Shown here: piece by piece, positions 21,301 to 29,602 of the stretch
Layout: the number at the start of each line of letters is the position of its first letter
Numbering within the stretch: position 1 is the first letter of the stretch
Origin: Rhizoclosmatium globosum
Lineage: Eukaryota; Chytridiomycota; Chytridiomycetes; Chytridiales; Chytriomycetaceae
DNA: 29,602 bases
Direction of reading: 5' to 3'
Assembly (NCBI GenBank): GCA_002104985.1
Contig: MCGO01000343.1
Location: 1-29,602 of the forward strand
Position numbers and translations under genes: made by a program
Notes under the pieces: generated by a model
Told to the model about the DNA's origin: nothing
The model's database searches: none
What the model saw: the letters and a program-made list of their open reading frames with translations, nothing else

Positions 21301-21942
21301 CGAGGACAAAGACAAAGGGGAAGGGGAGTAGTCAGGCCATGCTTCAAAAGGATATTGCGGACTTGACAAAGAAAATTCGAATGACTGTGAATGATGTGAA
21401 TGAGTCAGAGCAAGGTATAGTTGATTCTGCTCATTTTAAGTTGAGATGTTTACGGTTCGTTTTAGACATGCAAACACTGTTGAATGCGCAAGAACGGGTT
21501 GCCACTCAAATCCAAGAATCGCAGCAATCTTGTAAAGAACTTGAAGTGCGTGAAAACTCTTTGCTGGGAGCTCTTGAAAAGGCTTTGATGCAGAAACAAC
21601 TGGTATTCTTTCATTCACCAACAGTTTTATCAAACTAAATACATTCCCCAAACATAGGCAATGGGAGAGACTCTCCTTCATCAGCGACAAGCACGCAGAT
21701 ACAGTGAACTAACGCAAGGAAAATACGTATTCCTAATCAAGGATCCAGCCGCCAGAGAAGTTGAATTTGAAAAACAACAAGAACGTTTGAAACGAATTGG
21801 CGAAGTCCTTGAGAGCGTGATGGTGACGTGATTTTGTTTGTTAGCTCGTTATTAACAAACAAAACAGGAGGAATTCCCTCACATGAGAGACACAATGGAC
21901 TCCGTTTACAACTTCCTCGACACAACAGCTGCAATCTTATAA
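18390..21942 (+). CDS. CCDC40: CCDC40-like axonemal 96-nm ruler protein, eleven exons
   Basis: Exons 18390-18881, 18938-19241, 19290-19447, 19492-19736, 19786-20458, 20509-20722, 20771-21032, 21095-21414, 21466-21602, 21658-21822 and 21868-21942 give 1014 residues with all ten introns (44-62 nt) in phase. The first ~165 residues are acidic and disordered; the rest is almost continuous coiled coil. The strongest family signature is near residues 790-840: LMLWEKKIQLAKETQAALDP, then EIHRMKLRYASMLKLQERMI. The end, EEFPHMRDTMDSVYNFLD, also fits. CCDC40 pairs with CCDC39 to form the ruler that spaces dynein arms and radial spokes on doublet microtubules (FAP172/FAP59 in Chlamydomonas). It implies a motile zoospore. 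Intron 21415-21465 is 51 nt and stop-free. No CCDC39 gene is in the window. Confidence 0.93.
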
Positions 21943-21968
21943 AAACAAGCGTATTTTTATACACAAAT

Positions 21969-21974
21969 AATAAA
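21969..21974 (+). terminator. Polyadenylation hexamer AATAAA
   Basis: AATAAA lies 27 bases after the CCDC40 stop, within the 53-bp gap to the convergent Vac1 stop, so the two 3' UTRs probably overlap. Confidence 0.5.
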
Positions 21975-21995
21975 CAGTTTTCATTTGGCACTAGC

Positions 21996-24729
21996 TCAAC
22001 CTTGCATCAATCGTAAATCCTTTTTCAGCATGACAACCTCCCTCTCGACTTCTTCCAATGCTTCCCGTAGAGCACCCGCGTCTTCTAATTTTCGACGTTT
22101 GAGAGCGTCCTCAAGCTGTACCCTCAAAGCCTTTTCCTGGTCTTCCATAACTTCAAGTGCCTTATTAGCTGCATCAATACGTTGCATTTCTGCTAGTGTC
22201 GTTGTTTGTACTTTTGACATCAAGTTGGATCCTGGAGGAGGAGTCACTTTTGGCATCAAAGTCAAGGAGAACATTTTGGTTTGCAAATATTGGATAATGT
22301 ACATTTGGATATTGTCTTGCAGCTTTTGATGTTGAGAGGAAGGTGCTGGAAGGGACTTGATTCGTTTTCTGTACTAGTCGTCAAAGTCTGTAACACGAAT
22401 ACCGACAAGACTCACCCTAGCTTCTCTATTTCAGCAAAATAATCCATAAGGGTCTTTCGATGCCGTGACGCAATAATATATTCTTTGTCTTCCATTCGAA
22501 TTATGCTTTGTGATCTGAATATGAGTTAGACAGACGTATAACAACGAAACAATGCACAAAACATACGATAAGGCCATAATCAAGTGGTTAAATTTCGGCA
22601 AGACTTCCTCAACATTTGTTTTCAGTTTCAAAAATTCTTCATAAAGCGCCACAACTTCGGCTTTTTGAGTCTGCTCCAGAACCGCATTCTTTCGACGGAA
22701 TACAAGCTTTTTACAGTCAGTGCACACTTTGACTTCACTAGTTACGCGCGGTTTATCTGACGTTTGGTCTCCATTCCCAAAACTTCGCAGGTGGGATGTC
22801 GTTTCTTTGGGTATTAATGGTATTTGCGAAATGCATGTTTCTAAGCCACACACAACGCGACCACATAAGCGACAGTGATGCCTTCGATTTAACGGATTGA
22901 ACAAAGTTGAAAATGTTGATCTATGTAATCAAGATGTTCAAGAACAATTCAAATAGGATTATTAAACGTACGTGCAAATTGGACAGTTGGATACTTCAGA
23001 GTCATCTTGCCATGAGACTACGCTTTGTTCAATATCTAAAGGTCGTTGTAAGCCAAACAATTATCACAAGAGTTATTTCTGAAAGTGTATTCCCACCTTT
23101 CAAGTTTGGTCCCACAGATGCAAATGAAGTGAGTCGAGAAAGCGTCTTTTTCTTTGTTGACGGCATCACAGGAATCTCGTCATACAAAGCTGCCAACTTT
23201 TCATACCGAGATTCAAGCTTATTCACTTCCAAAGCAACCACATCCGACATGCTCTTTCGATACTGAAGAAAAGTTGTCGTTCGTGTGTGCGTGACTCCTG
23301 TTAAACTTCCAAGCTCAGTATGTCTCAACCAAAAAATGTAAACGAGCGTGTTACCATGCGAGTCAAACCACCCTTCCTTCCCCAAAAAGCAAGACTCACA
23401 AACTCGACACCAAACACCATTCACAGAATCGTGTCGCGCATCAGAAGGATTCAAACGCATTTGATGTGCGACATGCTCCTCACAATACACTTTCCCACAT
23501 TTCCTGCAATGAACACGAATCGCACCCACACCAGCTGCACCGACAACCATTTTCCCCATTTTGACTCCAGATGGGATGAGTTGCTTTGGACAGCGTGGGA
23601 AGTTACAGGGCATAGGTGAGTCCAAGTTATCCGGTTGCCAGTGCTTTCGTGTCACAAAACCAGCGGCTGCAGCAGCTGCCGACACGGAGCCGTCAGGTAG
23701 GAAATCTTTGTCGGTTAAGTTTGGATTTAAATCAAAGGTTGAGGTGTCGATGGGTGCTGAAGGGTCGTTTGAAGTTGGGTTTTGGGTGGCGAGTGAGTTA
23801 AGCAGATCCATGCTGACCTGTTAAAGTGTTTAGATGGTGTAGTTTCTGCTTTGGTTTGAGGTGAAGAGGGAGCAAATCACGTTGAGTCTATCCCTCCTAT
23901 GTTCACGACATATTCCGTTTAGAGTTCTTCGCTCGTACAGACTGAATTAGAAATGTTCAAGTAAAACGCACCGCTTTCTTGAGTCCAAGATTCTCTCCAG
24001 TCTTGTTCAACACACTTTTAGCGTTCTCCCCAGTCTTTTTAAACCAATCAAGAATAATTTTCCCGGGGTCATCGTCATCATCGGAGGTGGTTGATGAGAT
24101 TGAATGGATGGTATCCAAATGGTGATTTAGATGCAAGAGGTTCTTTGTCAGTTGGCCTATCGCAATTATTAGAAGGGAGACAGAGTATAAAATACAATTC
24201 CAATACCGCAGATTGGGCATGCATAAACAGAGGCAGAGGCAGATGCAGATGAGTTTGATGGAGGAGGTAAGGAATGCTGTTTCTGTGGCGCATTCAAAGA
24301 AGGCTGCGAGAAGGACGAAGATGCAGGAACGGGTGGAAGCGGAAGAGGTCTTCCGTCATTAGGATCGACAGGCACAGACGATGTCGAAGGGTCAGTAGCC
24401 GCGCGAGTATGTTTTTGGGATACTTTTAACGCAGCCGAATTTGAAGCTTCGCCGGCAGAAAGCGTACGTGTTTTATCCTTTTCAGCGACGCGTTCTGGAG
24501 AAGGAGATCGAAAGAGCGGGTGCTTTGCCTTGAGGCCGGAGGGATAGCGTGGCTGGTGTTGTTGCTGGTGCTGGTGCTGCTGTGATTCGAGGGAGCCTTC
24601 GCTGCCGGTCCCGTCTCTGCTGCTTAGTCCTGTTCCTGCTATTGAGGGTGTTCCCGTTGAGCTTGATGAAGTAGTTGAAGCTGGTGCTCGGGTACGCGGA
24701 GGAGCAACCAGAAGATTGGGAAAAGACAT
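21996..24729 (-). CDS. Vac1/Pep7 (Rabenosyn-like) endosomal tethering protein, eight exons
   Basis: Exons 24729-24207, 24156-23972, 23817-23355, 23297-23097, 23035-22972, 22920-22567, 22514-22416 and 22368-21996 join in phase to 753 residues. The first ~165 residues are Ser/Pro/Gln-rich. A C2H2-like zinc site, CPICGQLTKNLLHLN plus HHLDTIH, lies near 170-192. DWFKKTGENAKS follows, then a first FYVE-type domain near 296-375 (FVTRKHWQ, CNFPRC, HCRKCGKVYCEEH). A second FYVE near 460-540 has SWQDD, CPIC, RRHHCRLCG and VCTDC. The C-terminal ~90 residues are a charged helix like a Rab-binding segment. In yeast Vac1 links PI3P, Rab5/Vps21 and Vps45 for Golgi-to-endosome traffic; the same role is inferred. 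Intron 23971-23818 is long (154 nt), and without it the gene looks like two. Intron 23354-23298 is 57 nt and stop-free. Confidence 0.92.
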
Positions 24730-24812
24730 CAGACTTCTTTCTTCGTTCTCCTTCTTCTTTTTCAGCATCAAAAACAAACCATCAAACCAACCCAACCCAA
24801 ACTATCCTCCAA
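24730..24812. promoter_or_regulatory. Shared divergent promoter region, Vac1 / Pam18
   Basis: Only 83 bases lie between the two divergent start codons. The stretch includes pyrimidine-rich tracts (CTTCTTTCTTCG, CTCCTTCTTC) toward Pam18. A bidirectional promoter is inferred from spacing. Confidence 0.5.
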
Positions 24813-25115
24813 ATGGCAACACCAATCGCAATCGGCGCAGGAATCGCAGGTCTCGCACTCGTGGGCCGGGCTGCTTTCAACGCAATGTCAAAGAAGGGAG
24901 CCGGCGCCTCAAAGTTCCACAAGGGCGGCTTCGACCAGAAGATGACTGTTCGGGAAGCAGCCCTGATCCTCGGTGTCAAAGAGTCGGCTCCGGCTCAGAA
25001 ACTGAAGGATGCCCACAGACGTATCATGCTTGCAAACCACCCTGACAGAGGCGGCTCACCTTACCTGGCTTCAAAGATCAACGAGGCGAAGGAGATGCTC
25101 GACAAGAGAAGATAA
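24813..25115 (+). CDS. Pam18/Tim14 mitochondrial import motor J-protein
   Basis: Intronless, 100 residues. An N-terminal hydrophobic helix (IAIGAGIAGLALVGRAAF) would span the inner membrane. A short basic linker (SKFHKGGFDQKM) leads into a C-terminal J-domain: MTVREAALILGV, then HRRIMLANHPDRGGSPYLASKINEAK with the diagnostic HPD loop. Pam18 stimulates the ATPase of matrix Hsp70 at the TIM23 channel and works with Pam16. Length and domain order match the short fungal/animal form (DNAJC19-like). The ATG follows a CTCCAAA context. The upstream neighbour is divergent. AATAAA occurs about 145 bases downstream. Confidence 0.95.
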   Translation: MATPIAIGAGIAGLALVGRAAFNAMSKKGAGASKFHKGGFDQKMTVREAALILGVKESAPAQKLKDAHRRIMLANHPDRGGSPYLASKINEAKEMLDKRR

Positions 25116-25441
25116 GCTTCTGCTTCATGACAGCTGATGAATGCATTTCGAATGTCCTATTCACTAGTCTTGATATCTTTCCCTTCCATTCTCTTTGTTC
25201 AAGGCTTTCACACCCACCCACACACAACTATTTCCTATACTGTTACTTATTCATGCGCAATAAACAAACTTCCTTTTTCTGTCGTGCAAGTGTGTTTTTC
25301 TTAAAACCCACGTCAGTTATTTTTTGCAGCCCCTCTGCCAAGTAAGAATTCAAATTGGAAACTATTTGAATTGACCCCGATTTAAATTGTTTGTTTCCAA
25401 AAGGCGGGTTCAGCTGATTTCTTCACAAAAGTTGTGTTCAA
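25116..25441. other. Intergenic region, Pam18 3' end and HET-like 5' region
   Basis: About 325 bases with no coding signal. T- and pyrimidine-rich in the first half, with AATAAA at 25259; A/T-rich with TTTGAATTGAC and TTTAAATTG in the second half, before the HET-like start. No further element recognised. Confidence 0.6.
25259..25264 (+). terminator. Polyadenylation hexamer AATAAA
   Basis: AATAAA about 145 bases after the Pam18 stop; a plausible 3' end signal for that gene, with a longer 3' UTR than the neighbours. Confidence 0.4.
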
Positions 25442-26878
25442 ATGCTTGCACAAAGTCCCGAAGGCTTCAGCCACGCCGAAGAATTTACGCCCTTCTATGA
25501 CCAGAAAGAAGCTGGATCACGCCCGCACTGGAAGTTAGAGTATTTTCCAGGTATGAGCCACGGAAATTATGAACCCAAGGATGTGTGTCTTGAATTATGG
25601 CCAATCTCTCGAGTCGCTAGCGAATTCGCATCCACTGGTATCCTCTCTCACGTATGGGGTTCTGATCCAAAGCGAACGATGATCGAGGGTGTTGACGTAC
25701 TGATCCGCCAAGACGACCCCACCAAAATTGAACTACTTGGTGAAATAATCAAATCTGGAGCTAACGACCAGCCACGTATATGGGTTGATCTGTTGGATGT
25801 AGATCAAGAGGATATGGCTTTGAAGTTGACTCAAATTGAGCAGCTCCCAGAACTGTACAAGTCCAAGGAACACACCATCATCTATCACTCAGAAGACCCG
25901 TCCATGCTATTTTGGAAATTAGGAGATTGGTTCTGGAAATCAGGGCCAACTGAGTATCGTATTGAGCTAGATTACATGTATGATTTGCTCTCCAAATCAG
26001 AGCATTCGACTCGAGTATGGACATTGCAAGAATCAGTCCTTGCCAACAAAGTCGTCCATGTGTTTTGTACACCTGATCCAACGAACGTTCTCGTCGCTCA
26101 TTCAAAGACCAAATCCGATTATCTCCAAGGGAGGAAGAGACTCGCTTCAAGCCAATTTTCGATGTGGTTCTTACGTTGTGGAGACGACCTCCTTGACCTT
26201 CCTGATAAAGAAATGCTGGCGTTTTATCTACCTTCTAAACGCACTGTGTCTAAGCTTCACGATTTTGTGAATGGAAGAGCTGCCATGTATGGAATCAAGC
26301 CTTTGAGTTATGACGCTCCAATCAAAGACGTTTTTATCAACCTTGTTAAAGTGAACGGGGGGCTCTACTTGCATGGTGATTTACCCATGGATTCATCTGG
26401 CACAAGAGCTATTCTCGATACATTGAAGGAAAATGAAACTTTATGGAATTCCTGTCCGTGTCAACCTCGAACAGAAGAATGAGTTACGTCGATAGTCATG
26501 GATTCAACAAGGAAATGGAACTATGCCGTTTGAACGTTCCTTTGGTGTATGGTTGGGAGGTTGTTGAGACTTCAACAGGATTCGCTTTGAAGTTGAATCG
26601 AAAGGCGGCGATATTCGCGTTGAACGAAGATGTTTTGGACTGTCTCGAGTACATTGGGGCTACATTTGTCAAATGGTGGAAGCCAAATAATCAAGAACAG
26701 AGAATCTTCTTGGTAAGGGAAGTCTGGGAAGGTGAAAACTACGTCTAAAATAGCCGGATTCAATGAGGATGGGAGTCTCGAATACTTTTCGTTTGATAGG
26801 TTTCCTGTTGCCGTTCCCTATGTGGCCGTGGTTGATGATACTTTGTATTTGATCAGAATGATGGACGAAACGCAGTAA
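25442..26878 (+). CDS. HET-like (heterokaryon incompatibility-type) protein with two frame breaks
   Basis: The first frame (25442-26482, 346 residues) carries a pattern matching the HET domain: LSHVWGSD; RIWVDLLDVDQED (family W-x-D-x-x-x-x-x-Q-x-x); QIEQLPELYKSKEHTIIYHSED (M-x-x-I-Y and a strand); and RVWTLQESVLANKVV (R-x-W-T-x-Q-E). In filamentous fungi HET proteins trigger cell death on non-self recognition or act in TIR-like signalling; the function here is unknown. Coding continues in frame 26443-26748 (LNVPLVYGWEVVETS, DCLEYIGATFVKWW) and then to 26878 in a third frame (FNEDGSLEYFSFDRF). Candidate GT-AG intervals of 17-38 nt and 22 nt exist, but one- or two-base errors explain it as well. 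No membrane segment or second known domain seen. Confidence 0.6.
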
Positions 26879-27065
26879 TCCTCGGAGCTGTTGCTTCAAG
26901 TCCAGAAATCAATTATTATCGGTCTATTGAGGGAAGGCTAAGCCATTGTATGAAAGAGATGTTCTGATTCACCTTGAATAATATGCGGAAATAAGGAGGA
27001 CATCGTCAATAAAACGAAACAATCTATTCAAAACCAACCATAACACGAAATTAAAAACCAACAGA

Positions 27066-29008
27066 CTATTTTGCAGGCGTAGCTGCCGCAGTTGCAACGA
27101 ATTCAGTCTCGGACCTCTCCCACACACACCGATTCCCTCATCCCCCCAAAACACAGAATCTGTCATCCACCCCTTCGCCTCCAACTCCACCGCAAACTTT
27201 GGATACTCTACTCTCGTCCACTCCAACGTCTCTAGCAAAAGCGCCTTGAAATCAATGGATGCCGTTGGGTCGTCTGAAAGAATATGTTGGACGCGTTGGT
27301 TGAGTTTCGTCACGTGAATGATTGATTTCATGACGTCTTGGGTGGACACGTCTTGGTGGAATGTGATTCCAAAGGTTTGGGTGTCTGGTCTGTAGCCAAT
27401 GAGGTAATCTTCGTCCTGGAGGGAGATTAAGAGTTAGAGGGTCAGTAATATAAAAGTAATTAAAGTACCCTCATGATTTCCAATGCATCTCTTGTGTCTC
27501 CGACACTGGCAACACAGTGTCGAGACTTCCTCCAATCTTGGAGATTTTGACTCCACCCCACGACTGCTTGATCCACTCTCCAAACCAGATTTGGTTACCC
27601 TCTTTCTCGAGAGCCTTGTACGTCAACACCACATTCCTCGAAACGTAGGCATCACTCAACAACAGCAGCTTGGTTGCACTCAGAACCTCAAACTGAGTTG
27701 CATTGAGGAACTTGACAGTCATCCAGTAATGAAGAGGTCCAATCAGGAAAAAGCATGAAAAGAGGAAAGCAGGGGAATGCGAGATGGAAAGCAGAGTGAT
27801 TCCGGTGACAAGACCACCCAAGTGAGCAACAGTCTGCTGCGAGTCATCCTTCGCGACAATGTCTCCGACGTTTCCTTGAAGTGCAAAGTTACGCGTGAAG
27901 GTCATGTGAGTAGAGTTGTAGATTGAGAAATGGATGGATCGCATTGTGTATCCCAGACCGGCAAACGCAAGAAGTTTTGTGGGTAGATGATTGTAAAGAG
28001 TTGGAGGGCGGCGCCGGAGAGGGATGCGACTTCTCCAATAAATTTCCATGTCTTTGGGTGTGAGTCGAGGGATTTTGCGAAACGGTTGATAAAGATGAGT
28101 TTTCCAAGTTCACCAATTTGATCTTATTGTATATATTTGTTAGTAGAGTGGTGAGGAGTGATTGAGGGTATGGATGAATCATGAATGAATGACAAATCAT
28201 TCCGACTGTCGTGATGGATTGCTCCGTGAAGCTATTCGCTTTGTGAAAGATTGTTCGATAGCACTCACTATTCTCTTTCTCGTTACTCTTTCTCTGGCTT
28301 CATCTGATGGTAACGAGCTCCACTCGTGCTCTCGCTTACACCTCCGACATAAACTCACTGCGCCTCCACACGTGAATTTACTGTGCAGTCAATCAACACC
28401 ACAATACCTTTTAGAACCCATTGAATAGCAACGGCAGCACCGGTGGAAGCAGCGGAACTAGCAATACCCAGAGATTCGAGCATAGACTGAGAACAAAGCA
28501 CGGCACGACACTCCAGAGGTAAGTTTCACCAAATTGAAGCAAATGGGTAGGTTTGTAGGTAGGATGAACAGAGTTCAGGATACCCAATGGGTAAAAAAGT
28601 CTGTCTGAACCAGGATTGAACAGGGTGTGGTACGATTTCTTGTAGTTTTGATTCAAAGGGATGTTTCGCGATGGCTGAGGAAGGAGTGGGGACAGGATCG
28701 GCCCATTTGAATTGGAGGTTGTTTGACGCAGGGAGATCGCAGAGATCGAATACGCGTTTACGAGAGTGAATAGTTTCAGTGATTGCGAGGGTTTGTTTTA
28801 GAGAGCGTGGCGGTGGTGGACGCGGCTGTTGAGTTTGAGGTTGTGGTTGTTCCTGTTGATCATGTTGACCCGACAAAGGAGGAGGAGGAGAAGGAGGAGT
28901 GGATGGAGTTGTCGACACCGAGGTCCTTAATTGAAGCAGTAGGCGCGTGCTGCCAAATAGTGGCAGTGGCAGTGGCCGTGGCAGGAGAGACAGACGGCGA
29001 CAGAGCAT
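27066..29008 (-). CDS. RUS/DUF647 family protein (RUSF1-like), several frame breaks
   Basis: Three exon blocks, 29008-28408, 28122-27469 and 27415-27066, with introns of 285 nt (28407-28123, perfect TACTAAC branch site) and 53 nt. The start, MLCRRLSLLPRPLP, is Arg/Leu/Pro-rich and may target mitochondria. DUF647 signatures in order: WFRQTFLPIGYPE, SVHPTY, MLESLGIASSAAS, IQWVLKDQIGELGKLIF, SHPKTWKFIGEVASLS, FAGLGYTMRS, NVGDIVAKDDSQQTVAHLGG and RDEDYLIGY. The protein ends WERSETEFVATAAATPAK. At least five frame changes are needed, near 28572, 28514, 27970, 27511 and 27122; one leaves an in-frame TGA. Plant RUS proteins act in auxin and vitamin B6-linked root responses; the fungal role is unknown. 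Conserved sequence on both sides of each break argues for consensus errors. Confidence 0.78.
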
Positions 29009-29049
29009 TCCCTCTTTTTCGAACCAAGTTTTTATCAATACTTACACAA
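29009..29049. promoter_or_regulatory. Very short divergent start region, RUS / tRNA-binding protein
   Basis: If both starts are right (29008 minus, 29050 plus) only 41 bases separate them. Either leaders are extremely short, promoters overlap the coding regions, or one start is wrong. Confidence 0.3.
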
Positions 29050-29553
29050 ATGAGCACAACAACGACAACGAAGAAGTGTATTGGGAATGCAGCGACTGCC
29101 AAGTTGAAAACACGGACGCCGACACCGAATGTGCGTCGTGTGGCGCCGAGAAGCCGCGGTCTCGTCTCCACGGATTCAAAGTCGCAAAGGTCCTCGCCCT
29201 CGAACACGTCCCCGGAAAGGCCCTGCTCAAACTGGTCAAGGTCACCGTCGACCCGGCCGTCTCCGATCCGGCCCATCCCAGTGCCGTGCTGTCAATCGTC
29301 ACAAATGCAAAGAATGTCTCGGAGGAGACTGTTGGGCAACGCATCTGCATCATTACAGTGGGAACAACTGTTAGACTGAACGGCGAGGAGGTCACTATTG
29401 CAAAAACAAGTGTGGCGGAAAGAAGTCCGAGGGTATGCTTGCTGATGGTGCAACGATGGGCTGGAAGGGCGGCAGTGTTGGATTGGCTGTCTGCTGCCTG
29501 ACACATACCCAATTGGAAGTGAGCCTCCTCTTGAGAAACCACGCAACAAGTAA
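29050..29553 (+). CDS. RanBP2-type zinc finger fused to tRNA-binding (EMAPII/Trbp111-type) OB-fold domain, three frame breaks
   Basis: About 168 residues if three one-base breaks are bridged (near 29069, 29415 and 29495). The ATG at 29050 gives MSTTTTT; the next frame holds a perfect RanBP2 zinc finger, VYWECSDCQVENTDADTE then CASCGAEKP (W-x-C-x2-C-x3-N-x6-C-x2-C). An OB-fold tRNA-binding domain follows: FKVAKVLALEHVPGKALLK, SIVTNAKNVSEET and TVRLNGEEVTIAKTSV. The next frame has KKSEGMLADGATMGWKGG (the family's S-E-G-M-L), and the last has PDTYPIGSEPPLEKPRNK before TAA. Tiny tRNA-binding proteins (Trbp111, Arc1 and AIMP1 C-termini) bind the tRNA corner; the finger could add RNA or ubiquitin binding. 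Function inferred. An alternative GTG start at 28947 would overlap the RUS gene and is less likely. Confidence 0.75.
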
Positions 29554-29567
29554 ATATAAATAATCGG

Positions 29568-29573
29568 AATAAA
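29568..29573 (+). terminator. Polyadenylation hexamer AATAAA
   Basis: AATAAA begins 15 bases after the TAA of the zinc finger-tRNA-binding gene. This supports 29553 as the true end of that gene despite the frame breaks. Confidence 0.5.
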
Positions 29574-29602
29574 GAATATCCGAGCACGACTGGTTTCTTT
29601 TC

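Noticed and set aside
26443..26480. 17-nt and 22-nt GT-AG intervals in the HET-like gene as micro-introns
   Set aside because: Secure introns in the window are never below 42 nt; nearby genes show one-base errors, which explain the breaks more simply.
28526..28531. In-frame TGA in RUS as possible UGA recoding
   Set aside because: All other genes use TGA as a normal stop (for example Rieske, RNase T2 copy 2 and SYLF), and the better-conserved frame through this stretch (SVHPTY...) avoids the codon.
28947..29049. GTG-initiated upstream extension of the zinc finger-tRNA-binding protein
   Set aside because: It would overlap the RUS start on the other strand and reads as Arg/Gly/Ser-rich shadow of the RUS presequence.

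Overview
The window looks like nuclear DNA of a zoosporic (flagellated) fungus, most likely a chytrid. Coding is eukaryotic: genes are split by short GT...AG introns, mostly 42-74 nt, with outliers of 125, 154 and 285 nt. Branch sites resemble CTAAC or TACTAAC. Genes lie 30-120 bp apart on both strands. The lineage call rests on a complete CCDC40-type axonemal ruler gene (a motile cilium) next to fungal-type genes: Pep7/Vac1, Lsb3/Ysc84, an Snl1-like BAG protein and a HET-like protein. I cannot name genus or species.

Left part (1-7.8 kb): the 3' end of a homeobox gene, a second homeobox gene convergent to it, an unidentified minus-strand gene, a gene-poor stretch (3.6-4.4 kb) and a six-exon PP2A B''-type regulatory subunit with a very long disordered N-terminus.

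Middle (7.9-18.4 kb): a membrane-anchored GH18 chitinase-like protein, a six-exon SYLF-SH3 actin/endocytosis protein, a BAG-domain Hsp70 cofactor, about 1 kb without genes, two tandem RNase T2 genes without signal peptides (the second frameshifted), a four-exon cytosolic prolyl oligopeptidase and a small Rieske protein.

Right part (18.4-29.6 kb): eleven-exon CCDC40, an eight-exon Vac1/Pep7 tethering factor (one C2H2-like and two FYVE-type zinc sites), Pam18/Tim14, a HET-like gene, a RUS/DUF647 gene and a RanBP2 zinc finger-tRNA-binding-domain fusion. From about 26.4 kb to the end every gene carries one-base-scale frame breaks while conserved motifs stay intact. This contrasts with perfect splicing and frame in the long genes to the left, and suggests poor consensus quality near a contig end more than decay.

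The genes do not form one pathway. Themes are membrane traffic and actin (Vac1, SYLF-SH3), chaperone and mitochondrial import (Snl1-like BAG, Pam18), signalling (PP2A B''), cell wall (GH18), RNA turnover (RNase T2) and the flagellum (CCDC40). No operon, mobile element, CRISPR array, tRNA or rRNA was recognised. I found no clearly new multi-gene system. The best leads are the signal-less RNase T2 pair, the zinc finger-tRNA-binding fusion, the HET-like gene in a flagellated fungus and the convergent homeobox pair.
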